13,805 nt of DNA from Bacillota bacterium (GCA_017386805.1 JAFOGM010000350.1:1-13805), one strand, 5' to 3'; shown: positions 6,746 to 13,595, counted from the first letter of the stretch. The notes: generated by a model not told the origin, from the sequence alone. Numbers and translations: made by a program.

Positions 6746-7357
6746 ATGATTACACCAATGGACATTCAGAATAAAGCCTTTAACAAGGGTGTGAGAGGAT
6801 ACAAGGAAGAGGAAGTGGATTCCTTCCTGGATTTGATCACTCTTGACATGGAGAAATTGATCGATGAAAATGCGCAGCTGAAGCAGGAACTAGCCAAGGC
6901 AAGAGCAGAACTCCAGAGATATCAGGGTTCGGAAGGTGCCGTACTGGAAACTCTGGAAGCGGCAAAGGCACTCATGAGCGACATTTCTGCCAGCTCCGAA
7001 AAGCGCGCAGAGATCCTTTTGAAGAATGCAGAGCTGGATGCAGAACTGATCACCAGAGAGGCGAAGGAAAATGTGGAACGACTGAAGGAAGAAGCGGCTT
7101 CCCTGGAAAACAAGGTCAGCTCTTTCCGTATGCGCTATCGCAGTCTTCTGGAGACAGAATTGGACAAGCTGGATTCTCTGACACAGGAACTGTTTGGAGA
7201 TATCCAGACCAGCAATAACCACTGGAAACAGCCGGAAGCTGTGAGAACACACACAGAGCTTCGTCACGACAATAAAAAGACGGATCCGGCCACCAGAAGC
7301 ATGTCCCACGCGGAAGTGGAAGACATGGCCAAGACGATGCTGAATCTGAGAATATAA
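6746..7357 (+). CDS. divIVA: Cell division/pole protein DivIVA
   Basis: A 203-residue coiled-coil protein that binds curved membrane at septa and poles and recruits other factors. The N-terminal membrane-binding domain is clear: TPMDIQNKAFNKGVRGYKEE, with G18-Y19 and the conserved Arg (R17); Bacillus has a Phe where V16 lies here. Coiled coils follow (about 30-60 and 80-150), including the second DivIVA block FRMRYRSLLETELDKLDSL. The tail (about 155-203) is polar and probably flexible. Length is somewhat above Bacillus DivIVA (about 164). A strong AAAGGAGGGG (6731-6740) lies five bases before the ATG. Confidence 0.94.
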   Translation: MITPMDIQNKAFNKGVRGYKEEEVDSFLDLITLDMEKLIDENAQLKQELAKARAELQRYQGSEGAVLETLEAAKALMSDISASSEKRAEILLKNAELDAELITREAKENVERLKEEAASLENKVSSFRMRYRSLLETELDKLDSLTQELFGDIQTSNNHWKQPEAVRTHTELRHDNKKTDPATRSMSHAEVEDMAKTMLNLRI

Positions 7358-7372
7358 GAGAGGATTAATACA

Positions 7373-7840
7373 TTGTACTATATTGCAATTCTCGCTTTGA
7401 TTGGCCTGGACTGGCTGACAAAGTACTGGATACAGACTTCCATGGCATTGAATGATACCATCCCTGTGATCGATGGTATTTTTCATATTACCTACATTCA
7501 TAACTACGGAGCAGCCTTCAGCATCTTACAGGGAAAGCAGAGCTTTTTGCTGATCGTTACCGGAATCGCCATGACCGCCATTCTGGCCTATATGGTGATC
7601 GGCCAGATCAAAAAAAAGGCAGCTTCTATGGAGTTGTGGTCTCTGGCGCTGATTTTGGCCGGAGGAATCGGAAACTTCATCGACCGCGTACGTTTCGGCT
7701 ACGTGGTGGATTTCTTTGATTTCCGCATCTGGCCCATTTTCAATGTGGCGGATATCGCTGTCTGCTGCGGCTGCGGCCTGCTGGTCTTCTATGTTCTCAT
7801 CTGGGAACCGCGTATGCAGAAGAAGGCGAAGGAGGCGTAA
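7373..7840 (+). CDS. lspA: Lipoprotein signal peptidase (signal peptidase II)
   Basis: An integral membrane aspartyl protease that cleaves the signal peptide from diacylglyceryl-modified prolipoproteins. 155 residues with four predicted spans. Conserved blocks: LIGLDWLTK near the N-terminus, HNYGAAFSIL (43-52), LAGGIGNFIDRVRFGYVVDF (95-114) and FNVADIAV (123-130). The conserved acidic residues D104, D113 and D127 are all present, so the enzyme should be active. The start is TTG at 7373, preceded by GAGAGGA (7358-7364) at eight bases; no ATG or GTG would keep the first span intact. The next gene follows after one base. Confidence 0.95.
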   Translation: MYYIAILALIGLDWLTKYWIQTSMALNDTIPVIDGIFHITYIHNYGAAFSILQGKQSFLLIVTGIAMTAILAYMVIGQIKKKAASMELWSLALILAGGIGNFIDRVRFGYVVDFFDFRIWPIFNVADIAVCCGCGLLVFYVLIWEPRMQKKAKEA

Positions 7841-7841
7841 G

Positions 7842-8804
7842 GTGGATCAGATCTATGATTTTCTGGTGGATCCCGAGGATTCGGGCCGCCGTATGGATGC
7901 CTTATTGGCGGACCTTCTTCCGGACTGTTCGAGAAGCTTTCTTCAGAAGCTGATCGAAAAGGGAGCGGTCACCGTCAATGGAGAACCGCGGAAAGAAAAG
8001 AAATATAAAGTCAAAGCGCAGGACCAGCTGGCAGTGGCTCTTCCGGAGCCGGAACTGCTGGCAGTGGAAGCGGAAAACATCCCCCTGGATATCGTTTATG
8101 AAGACGACGATGTGGTGGTTGTCAATAAACCCCGCGGGATGGTGGTTCACCCCGCTCCCGGGAATTATACGGGAACCATGGTCAATGCGCTGTTATATCA
8201 TTGCAAAAATTTATCGTCCATCAATGGTGTGATCCGCCCGGGCATCGTTCATCGCATCGACAAGGATACCAGCGGATTGCTGATGGTTGCTAAAAACGAT
8301 GTGGCTCACAGAGCACTGGCGGAACAACTGGCGGTTCACAGTATCACCCGCATGTATCAGGCGGTGGTCTTCCACAATATCAAGGAAGATCGGGGTACGG
8401 TCAATGCACCCATCGGCCGCGATCCCAACAACCGTCTCCGTATGGCGGTAACCGATCGGAATTCCAAGCCGGCAGTGACTCATTGGAAAGTGGAAGAGCG
8501 CTTCGGAAGCTTCACCCGAATCACGGCAAAATTGGAAACGGGCCGGACCCATCAGATCCGCGTCCACATGGCTCACAAAGGCCATCCTCTTTTGGGAGAT
8601 CCAGTGTATGGTCCCAAGAAACAGCCCATCGAGCTGCAGGGCCAGGCTCTCCATGCTCAGATCCTGGGCTTTGTACATCCTACCACGGGGCAGTACATGG
8701 AATTTGAAGCACCGCTTCCGGAGGAGTTCCAACAGGTTCTGGACAAGCTGCGGGCAAAGTATGGCGGTACCTTGGTAGAATCGACACTGCAGGAGGAAGA
8801 ATAG
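7842..8804 (+). CDS. rluD: RluA/RluD-family 23S rRNA pseudouridine synthase
   Basis: Converts uridine to pseudouridine in large-subunit rRNA; by family resemblance and position after lspA it corresponds to Bacillus YlyB. 320 residues: an S4 RNA-binding domain (about 16-70, RRMDALLADLLPDCSRSFLQ) and the catalytic domain with VVVNKPRGMVVHPAPGN, GIVHRIDKDTSGLLMVAKND (catalytic D140) and ETGRTHQIRVHMAHKGHPLL. The start is GTG at 7842, with AAGGAGG (7829-7835) six bases before it inside the lspA end; the longer open frame from 7716 overlaps lspA and gives a low-complexity peptide, so it is not used. The exact uridine targets cannot be told from sequence alone. Confidence 0.92.
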   Translation: MDQIYDFLVDPEDSGRRMDALLADLLPDCSRSFLQKLIEKGAVTVNGEPRKEKKYKVKAQDQLAVALPEPELLAVEAENIPLDIVYEDDDVVVVNKPRGMVVHPAPGNYTGTMVNALLYHCKNLSSINGVIRPGIVHRIDKDTSGLLMVAKNDVAHRALAEQLAVHSITRMYQAVVFHNIKEDRGTVNAPIGRDPNNRLRMAVTDRNSKPAVTHWKVEERFGSFTRITAKLETGRTHQIRVHMAHKGHPLLGDPVYGPKKQPIELQGQALHAQILGFVHPTTGQYMEFEAPLPEEFQQVLDKLRAKYGGTLVESTLQEEE

Positions 8805-9491
8805 ATGATTGAAAAAGTAACGTTTAAACCGGGAACAATGCTGAATCCTGTTCCTGCGGTTATGGTTTCCTGCGGAAGTACGGAGGAAGAACACAACATC
8901 ATTACTGTGGGATGGACCGGGATCGTCAATACCGAACCTCCCATGACTTACGTGTCCGTTCGCAGAAATCGTCATTCTCACGATATCATTGAAAGAAATG
9001 GGGAATTCGTCATCAACCTGACCACAGAAGATCTGGTGAAGCAGACCGACTGGTGCGGTGTTCGTTCCGGAAAGAATGAAGATAAATTCAAGGCGATGCA
9101 GCTGACCAAGATGGAATGCGACGTGGTGAAGTGTCCCATGATCGGGGAATCTCCGGTGAACCTGGAATGTAAGGTAGTGGAGCAGAAGGTTTACGGAACA
9201 CATGATATGTTTATCGCTGAGATCGTGGCAGTTCATGTGAACAAGGCACTGATGGATGAAAACGATCGATTCTGTCTGGAAAAGGCAGGCTTGATGGCCT
9301 ATAGCCACGGCCATTACTATGGCCTCCAAAAGAAGCCTCTGGGACGTTTCGGTTTCTCCGTTATGAAGCCCAAGACAGCGAAAAAGCTGAAGGGTCAGGA
9401 ACGTGAAAATGCCAGAAAGCAGTTTGCATCCAAGAAAAAGAAGGGGAATGAGAAGAAGCAGAATCCCTCGAAGAAGCCGAACAAAAAATAA
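8805..9491 (+). CDS. Flavin reductase-like FMN-binding protein with basic tail
   Basis: A 228-residue protein of the flavin reductase-like (FMN-binding split barrel) family, also called flavoredoxin-like. Family features: NPVPAVMVSCGS near the N-terminus, ITVGWTGIVNTEPPMTYVSV, a conserved FVINLTTEDL segment and DWCGVRSGKNEDKF. Such proteins bind FMN and may pass electrons from NAD(P)H or ferredoxin; the partner here is unknown. Residues 188-228 form a tail in which 18 of 41 residues are Lys or Arg, beyond the barrel. The ATG directly follows the TAG of the previous gene, with AGGAGGAAG (8791-8799) as the binding site. It is the last gene of the operon. Confidence 0.85.
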   Translation: MIEKVTFKPGTMLNPVPAVMVSCGSTEEEHNIITVGWTGIVNTEPPMTYVSVRRNRHSHDIIERNGEFVINLTTEDLVKQTDWCGVRSGKNEDKFKAMQLTKMECDVVKCPMIGESPVNLECKVVEQKVYGTHDMFIAEIVAVHVNKALMDENDRFCLEKAGLMAYSHGHYYGLQKKPLGRFGFSVMKPKTAKKLKGQERENARKQFASKKKKGNEKKQNPSKKPNKK

Positions 9492-9503
9492 TTTCTGAAA
9501 AAC

Positions 9504-9552
9504 AAAGGAGTTGTCGCAGCGGACAGGAAACTGTCGTTGGACAACTCTTTTT
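9504..9552 (+). terminator. Long-stem intrinsic terminator of the division operon
   Basis: GAGTTGTC (9508-9515), CAGC (9517-9520) and GACAG (9522-9526) pair with CTGTC (9531-9535), GTTG (9536-9539) and GACAACTC (9540-9547) around a GAAA tetraloop (9527-9530). Two single G bulges (9516, 9521) interrupt the left arm. TTTTT (9548-9552) follows. The opposite strand also reads into a T-rich stretch, so it may stop the convergent gene as well. Confidence 0.9.
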
Positions 9553-9560
9553 GATTCGTT

Positions 9561-9698
9561 TCAGATCCGTTCTTTGATCAGTGACAGGCAGTCGTCACAA
9601 ATATAGCGGCCGCGGAAGTAGGAAGCCCGCGGAACACGGCTCTGACAGATGGCACATCGTTTGGTGTCGGAATCGATGGGATTTTGGAATCTGTTCAT
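9561..9698 (-). CDS. Small Gin-like (CsfB-like) zinc-finger protein
   Basis: A 45-residue protein with two Cys pairs: CAIC (15-18) and CDDC (34-37), spaced C-x2-C-x15-C-x2-C, with GRYICDDC before and at the second pair. From memory, this spacing and the aromatic-Ile-Cys lead resemble Gin/CsfB, the small anti-sigma factor that inhibits sigma-G and sigma-E in Bacillus. The similarity is limited to the zinc-binding core, so a generic zinc ribbon is also possible. Strong support that it is a real gene: AAAGGAGTG seven bases before the ATG and a good promoter in the same direction (9725-9753). It ends close to the terminator of the convergent operon. Sporulation genes that would confirm a Gin role are not in this window. 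Confidence 0.75.
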   Translation of the reverse strand: MNRFQNPIDSDTKRCAICQSRVPRASYFRGRYICDDCLSLIKERI

Positions 9699-9724
9699 GA
9701 TTTCACACTCCTTTCCTTGCCTTC

Positions 9725-9753
9725 AGTATAGTAATAGAATTCCAATATATCAA
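9725..9753 (-). promoter_or_regulatory. Promoter of the Gin-like gene
   Basis: Read on the minus strand: TTGATA (9753-9748), a 17-base spacer, then TATACT (9730-9725). Each box is one or two bases from consensus. The predicted start near 9718 leaves about 20 bases before the ATG. Confidence 0.75.
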
Positions 9754-9761
9754 CTAAAAAA

Positions 9762-9794
9762 TACATATTTGTAATAAATTACATAAAAATGTAA
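9762..9794. repeat. Two TACA...TGTA dyads upstream of the Gin-like gene promoter
   Basis: TACA-N4-TGTA (9762-9773) and TTACAT-N4-ATGTAA (9779-9794). Their centres are 19 bases apart and lie about 50 and 69 bases upstream of the predicted start of the Gin-like gene, where activators often bind. The AT-rich context means chance dyads are possible. Confidence 0.35.
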
Positions 9795-9810
9795 TCAACG
9801 CAGATCTTCA

Positions 9811-9850
9811 AATAAAAACGACCTGGATTCCATGAGAAACAGGTCGTTTT
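9811..9850 (-). terminator. Intrinsic terminator after rqcH
   Basis: On the minus strand AAAACGACCTG (9850-9840) pairs with CAGGTCGTTTT (9825-9815), an 11-base-pair stem with a 14-base loop, followed by T-rich TTTTTATTT. It begins six bases after the rqcH stop codon and separates rqcH from the promoter of the next minus-strand gene. Confidence 0.9.
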
Positions 9851-9856
9851 GCGTCG

Positions 9857-11584
9857 TTATTTGTCGGTTGCTTTTTTCGGGAGCGCCGGATTTACGTACA
9901 GTGTGCGATTGTTGGTGAAGATGACCATACCGGGTTTTGCACCATTGGGCTTCTTCACGTGGCGGATGGGAACGTAATCCACCGGAACGTTTTCAGAGCT
10001 CTGCCCCTTACTGTGGTGTGCGGCAATCGCTGCTGCTTCGAACAGAGCGGTTTCGGTGACTTCACGACCGTCAGTATAGAGGACAACATGGGATCCGGGA
10101 ATGTCCTTTGTATGGAACCAAATGTCCTTTTTATCAGCCAACTTAAAGGTCAGATAATCATTTTCTTTATTGTTATGGCCAGCGGATACACGGAAGCCAT
10201 CGCTGGTGGTGTACTCGTAGGGTTTCAGCTTGGTTTTTACAGGTTTTCCGGTGATTTTTCTGCGCTTCAGATAGCCCAGTTCTGTCAGTTCCTGTCGAAT
10301 GGCTTCCACAGATTCATAGGTTTCCGCCTGATCGATAAAGGTGGCGACAGATTCCAGATAGTCCAGATCCTGCTGCGTATCTTCCAGCTGAAGCTGCTTT
10401 TCCTTTACGGCAGTCTTTGCTTTGGCGTAGAGCTTGTAGTATCTCTGAGAATTGCGGGAAGGGGAGAGCTTCACATCCAGAGGGATGGTGATCTGGCTGT
10501 TGTCATAATAATTGAGAACGGTCACCTTATCCATTCCGGCCTGGATCATGTGCATGTTGGCCATGAGAAGTTCGCCGTAGAGACGGTAGTTATCTGCTTT
10601 TTCCGCATCTAAAAGGTCTTCTGACAGACGCTTTTTCTTCAGATACAATTTCTGAAGCATAGCATCCACTGTACGGGTCAGATCGTTGGTCTTCTGGCGT
10701 ACGCGGTTAGAGGATTCCTTATTTCCGTAATAGTAGTCGCAGGCAGCGCTGATATCGCTGAAGAGATGCTCTTCGGCACCGGCATAGCTGAGAAGAGGAA
10801 CGGCGTGGAATTCCACGGGACCGCGTTGAGGATCCACGTATACGGAAGCCTGCAGCGTTCCCTCCAGGATCTGATCCATCATCTGGCGGAACACCGGCCA
10901 GGTCTGGGCTGCAGTCAGCGGCAGGTCACGTCCGGAGGTTGCCCGATGGCAAACCTCTGTGGCAAAGGTAGGGCTAACGCCGCAGATGGCGTTCATCAGC
11001 GCTTTGGGACCCAGAGGCTCTTTGTCGATGAGAGCGGCGCAGAAGGTTTCTTCTGTAAGTTCATAGGCGTTCAGCTTGTTCTGGGAAGGCGGATACACGT
11101 AGGGAAGGCCTGGGAGCAATTGGCGATAGCGGTTGATGTCGATGGAGACACGCTTGATGCTGTCGATGATCTTACCGGTGGTCAGATCCACCAGAATGAT
11201 GTTGCTGTGCTTACCCATGATTTCTGCGATCAGCTTTTTGTTTACGGTGAATCCCAGTTCGTTGACGGTATCCACAGAAATTTCAAGGATTCGCTCCGAC
11301 TCTTTTTGTTCCACAGAAGCGATGCGGCCGCCCTGGAGATGCTTTCTCAGCAGCATGCAGAATGCCGACGGATTGGGAGGATTGGAATCCGCCCCGCTGG
11401 TCAGGTGTACGCGGCTGTGAGAACTGTGAGAGGACAGGTATAATTTATGTTTTTCGCGGCCGGCGTGACAGTGGATCACAATTTCATCGCCTTCCGGCTG
11501 ATAGACTTTTTCAATTTTGGCACCGAAAAGGCAGCTGTGGAGCTGGCGGGCAACGGCACCTGTGACGATTCCATCAAAACTCAT
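9857..11584 (-). CDS. rqcH: RqcH, ribosome-associated quality control NFACT protein
   Basis: Binds stalled 50S subunits carrying peptidyl-tRNA and recruits tRNA-Ala to add C-terminal alanine tails that mark nascent chains for degradation; often annotated as fibronectin-binding protein FbpA/YloA. 575 residues: NFACT-N (1 to about 180) with MSFDGIVTGAVARQL, FCMLLRKHLQGG and LIAEIMGKHSNIILVD; coiled coils at about 293-332 and 372-436; NFACT-R (about 455-560) with IWFHTKDIPGSHVV and IRHVKKPNGAKPG. The Asp97-Arg98 pair needed for tailing in Bacillus is Glu97-Arg98 here by position. The ATG at 11584 follows AAAGGAG; the earlier in-frame ATG (11620) lacks a binding site. The gene is divergent from yicC. 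Confidence 0.95.
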   Translation of the reverse strand: MSFDGIVTGAVARQLHSCLFGAKIEKVYQPEGDEIVIHCHAGREKHKLYLSSHSSHSRVHLTSGADSNPPNPSAFCMLLRKHLQGGRIASVEQKESERILEISVDTVNELGFTVNKKLIAEIMGKHSNIILVDLTTGKIIDSIKRVSIDINRYRQLLPGLPYVYPPSQNKLNAYELTEETFCAALIDKEPLGPKALMNAICGVSPTFATEVCHRATSGRDLPLTAAQTWPVFRQMMDQILEGTLQASVYVDPQRGPVEFHAVPLLSYAGAEEHLFSDISAACDYYYGNKESSNRVRQKTNDLTRTVDAMLQKLYLKKKRLSEDLLDAEKADNYRLYGELLMANMHMIQAGMDKVTVLNYYDNSQITIPLDVKLSPSRNSQRYYKLYAKAKTAVKEKQLQLEDTQQDLDYLESVATFIDQAETYESVEAIRQELTELGYLKRRKITGKPVKTKLKPYEYTTSDGFRVSAGHNNKENDYLTFKLADKKDIWFHTKDIPGSHVVLYTDGREVTETALFEAAAIAAHHSKGQSSENVPVDYVPIRHVKKPNGAKPGMVIFTNNRTLYVNPALPKKATDK

Positions 11585-11608
11585 GATAAAAACTCCTTTG
11601 GAAATTCC

Positions 11609-11638
11609 TTGTGTTTTCACAGGGAACGATTGTATAAT
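11609..11638 (+). promoter_or_regulatory. Probable yicC promoter
   Basis: TTGTGT (11609-11614), an 18-base spacer, then a perfect TATAAT (11633-11638). The transcript would start near 11645 and carry a leader of about 95 bases before the yicC ATG. That leader includes short possible stems (ACCC/GGGT at 11673-11684, GCGCC/GGCGC near 11703-11715), none of which I can assign to a known regulator. Confidence 0.6.
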
Positions 11639-11663
11639 AGTAATGTTACCACGAATGGATCAA
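11634..11663 (-). promoter_or_regulatory. Probable rqcH promoter
   Basis: Read on the minus strand: TTGATC (11663-11658), an 18-base spacer, then TATTAT (11639-11634). The -35 is a partial match. Its -10 shares five base pairs with the -10 of the divergent yicC promoter. Confidence 0.5.
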
Positions 11664-11739
11664 AAAAGGTAGACCCCATTGGGTGGTATCGGTAAAACAG
11701 TGGCGCCCGGGGCGCAGAATGACAACGGAGGAATTACAT

Positions 11740-12624
11740 ATGGTAAAGAGCATGACCGGATTCGGAAGAGCCGAATACAGTGACGGAAAGCGTAACATCA
11801 TCGTTGAAATGAAGGCGGTAAATCATCGCTACAGCGACATCTCTATGAAGATGCCTCGTCGCTATTCCTTTGCGGAAGAAAAGCTGAAGAGCATCGTTAA
11901 GGGAGTAGCCCGCAGAGGTAAGATCGATGTGTCCATTCTGGTAGAAAACATCACGGAAGATGATACTACTGTAAAGCTGAACACCATGGCGGCCAAGCAG
12001 TATTACGATAACCTGAAGGAACTGAAGGGAATGTTTGAAGTCAATGGCGACATCACTCTGCAGATGCTGGCTTCCATGCCGGACGTTCTGAAGGCAGTTC
12101 CCGATGTGGAAGACGAAGAAGAAATCCTGAAGAGCTTGTCCATTCCCGTAGCTCAGGCTGCAGAAAAGCTGAATGAAATGCGCATCGTGGAAGGTGCCAA
12201 GCTGGCAGAAGATATCATCCACCGCGGCGGTCTGATCCTGTCCATGGTCAAGGAAATCGAACAGCGCTCTCCGGCAGTGGTATCGGAATATACCAATCGC
12301 CTGAAGGAACGCATCCAGGATCTGCTGGGCAATACCGTGGAAATTCCGGAAGACAGAATCCTGGTGGAAGCTGCAATTTTTGCGGATAAGTGCAGCGTGA
12401 CCGAAGAACTGGTCCGTCTGAACAGCCATATCGTTCAGCTGGAAAACATCATCACCAAGAGTACCCAGCCTGACGGTAAGAAGCTGGACTTCCTGGTTCA
12501 GGAAATGAACAGAGAAGCCAATACCATCGGTTCCAAGGCCAACGATATCACCATTACTAATTACGTTCTGGATATCAAGAGTGAAATCGAAAAAATCAGA
12601 GAACAGGTGCAAAATATCGAATAA
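11740..12624 (+). CDS. yicC: YicC/YloC family endoribonuclease
   Basis: A 294-residue protein with the full family layout: N-terminal VKSMTGFGRAEY, the block VEMKAVNHRYSDI and RRGKIDVSI, and the C-terminal DUF1732 block EMNREANTIGSKANDI running into EIEKIREQVQNIE. E. coli YicC and Bacillus YloC have been shown to be endoribonucleases, YicC acting on small RNA RyhB; targets here are unknown. I chose the ATG at 11740, with GGAGGAA (11727-11733) six bases upstream, because it matches the family N-terminus; the frame continues upstream but without family residues. In Bacillus the next gene is remA; here gmk follows, with a promoter in the gap. Confidence 0.94.
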   Translation: MVKSMTGFGRAEYSDGKRNIIVEMKAVNHRYSDISMKMPRRYSFAEEKLKSIVKGVARRGKIDVSILVENITEDDTTVKLNTMAAKQYYDNLKELKGMFEVNGDITLQMLASMPDVLKAVPDVEDEEEILKSLSIPVAQAAEKLNEMRIVEGAKLAEDIIHRGGLILSMVKEIEQRSPAVVSEYTNRLKERIQDLLGNTVEIPEDRILVEAAIFADKCSVTEELVRLNSHIVQLENIITKSTQPDGKKLDFLVQEMNREANTIGSKANDITITNYVLDIKSEIEKIREQVQNIE

Positions 12625-12641
12625 AAACCACAGGAAAGGAC

Positions 12642-12670
12642 TTGAAAAAAGCGATTTTCTGGAGTAAAAT
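12642..12670 (+). promoter_or_regulatory. Promoter of gmk-rpoZ
   Basis: TTGAAA (12642-12647), a 17-base spacer, then TAAAAT (12665-12670). The predicted start near 12677 gives a leader of about 32 bases and lets gmk and rpoZ be expressed independently of yicC. No terminator is visible between yicC and this promoter, so read-through from yicC is also likely. Confidence 0.75.
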
Positions 12671-12708
12671 ATATTGATACACAAAAAATGAAACAGAAAG
12701 GAAATACC

Positions 12709-13317
12709 ATGGGAAAAGGCTTATTGTATGTTATTTCCGGCCCGTCGGGTGCAGGAAAAGGTACGATTTGTAAACGGGTTCTGGAAGAACTGGATATCGA
12801 CCTGTCCATTTCCATGACCACGAGAAAACCTCGTGAAGGAGAAGTGGACGGCGTAAACTACTATTTCGTGACCCGCGAAGAATTCCAGGAACGCATCGCT
12901 GCGGACGGATTCTTTGAATATGCACAGGTGTATGAAAACTTCTACGGTACACCGAAGCAGATGGTCATGGAACAGCTGGCCAAGGGTCGTGATGTCCTGC
13001 TGGAGATCGATACCCAGGGCGCACTGAACGTGAAGAAAGCCTACCCCGAAGGGGTTGCCATTTTCCTGTTACCGCCGTCTCTGGAAGAACTGCGGAAGCG
13101 TTTGACCGGCCGCGGAACGGAAACACCGGAAGCCATTGAGCTCCGACTGAGCAAGACCCTGAATGAAATTTCCTGTATGACCGAATATGATTACTGTGTC
13201 GTTAACGACGACCTGGATGAAGCCGTGGATCATGTGGTTTCCATTATGAAGGCGGAACATTTCAAGGTGTCCAGAGGCGTACACGATCTGATGAAACGAT
13301 ATGAGGAGGAAAAATAA
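12709..13317 (+). CDS. gmk: Guanylate kinase
   Basis: Phosphorylates GMP (and dGMP) to GDP with ATP, an essential step in guanine nucleotide supply and in recycling after (p)ppGpp control. 202 residues, normal length. P-loop GPSGAGKGT (11-19); GMP-binding elements SMTTRKPREGEVDGVNYYFV (35-54) and FFEYAQVYENFYGTPKQ (68-84); LLEIDTQGALNVKK (97-110); a lid region with LRKRLTGRGTETPEAIELRL. The ATG at 12709 has AAAGGAA (12697-12703) five bases before it; an in-frame ATG at 12688 lacks a binding site. rpoZ follows after two bases, the usual pairing. Confidence 0.96.
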   Translation: MGKGLLYVISGPSGAGKGTICKRVLEELDIDLSISMTTRKPREGEVDGVNYYFVTREEFQERIAADGFFEYAQVYENFYGTPKQMVMEQLAKGRDVLLEIDTQGALNVKKAYPEGVAIFLLPPSLEELRKRLTGRGTETPEAIELRLSKTLNEISCMTEYDYCVVNDDLDEAVDHVVSIMKAEHFKVSRGVHDLMKRYEEEK

Positions 13318-13319
13318 AC

Positions 13320-13595
13320 ATGTTATATCCATCCATCAACCTGCTGCGCAGTAAGGTAGACAGCAGCTACACCCTGGTTATCATGGCTGCTAAGAGATCC
13401 CGTGACCTGATCGACGGAAAGCCCCAGCTGACCGAAGTGGAATCCAGTAAGCCGGTAACTCTGGCTACCAATGAAATCGCAGAAGACCTGATCAGCTACA
13501 CCAGAGAAGAAAAGGCAGCTGAAGACGAAGAGGCTGCAGAAGAACTGGTTGAAGAAACCGAAGAAGCAGTGGAAGAAGCTGCAGAAGAACTGTAA
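13320..13595 (+). CDS. rpoZ: DNA-directed RNA polymerase omega subunit with acidic tail
   Basis: The small RNA polymerase subunit that wraps the beta-prime C-terminus and aids assembly. The N-terminal core is typical: MLYPSINLLRSKVDSSYTLV then MAAKRSRDLIDGK, and KPVTLATNEIAEDLI. At 91 residues it is longer than the usual 65-75 of Firmicutes, because residues 62-91 form an Ala/Glu/Val-rich tail with 15 Glu and one Asp in 30 positions. The tail follows the core directly, in frame, with no sign of a frameshift. Its ribosome binding site GGAGGA lies inside the gmk end, nine bases before the ATG, so translation is probably coupled to gmk. coaBC and priA, next in Bacillus, are absent. Confidence 0.93.
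   Translation: MLYPSINLLRSKVDSSYTLVIMAAKRSRDLIDGKPQLTEVESSKPVTLATNEIAEDLISYTREEKAAEDEEAAEELVEETEEAVEEAAEEL

Noticed and set aside
7716..7841. ATG at 7716 as start of the pseudouridine synthase
   Set aside because: It would overlap lspA by 125 bases and add an Arg/Ser/Ala-rich peptide; the GTG at 7842 has an ideal AAGGAGG at six bases.
8211..9329. 372-codon minus-strand open frame opposite rluD and the flavin reductase gene
   Set aside because: It is antisense to two genes with clear family motifs. No binding site, promoter or recognisable domain.
11643..11672. Nine-codon upstream open frame (MLPRMDQKR) in the yicC leader
   Set aside because: No ribosome binding site, and its ATG lies at or before the predicted transcription start, so it is unlikely to be translated.
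11734..12684. 316-codon minus-strand open frame opposite yicC
   Set aside because: Mirror of yicC; Phe/His/Gln-rich translation without domain signals, and no ribosome binding site.
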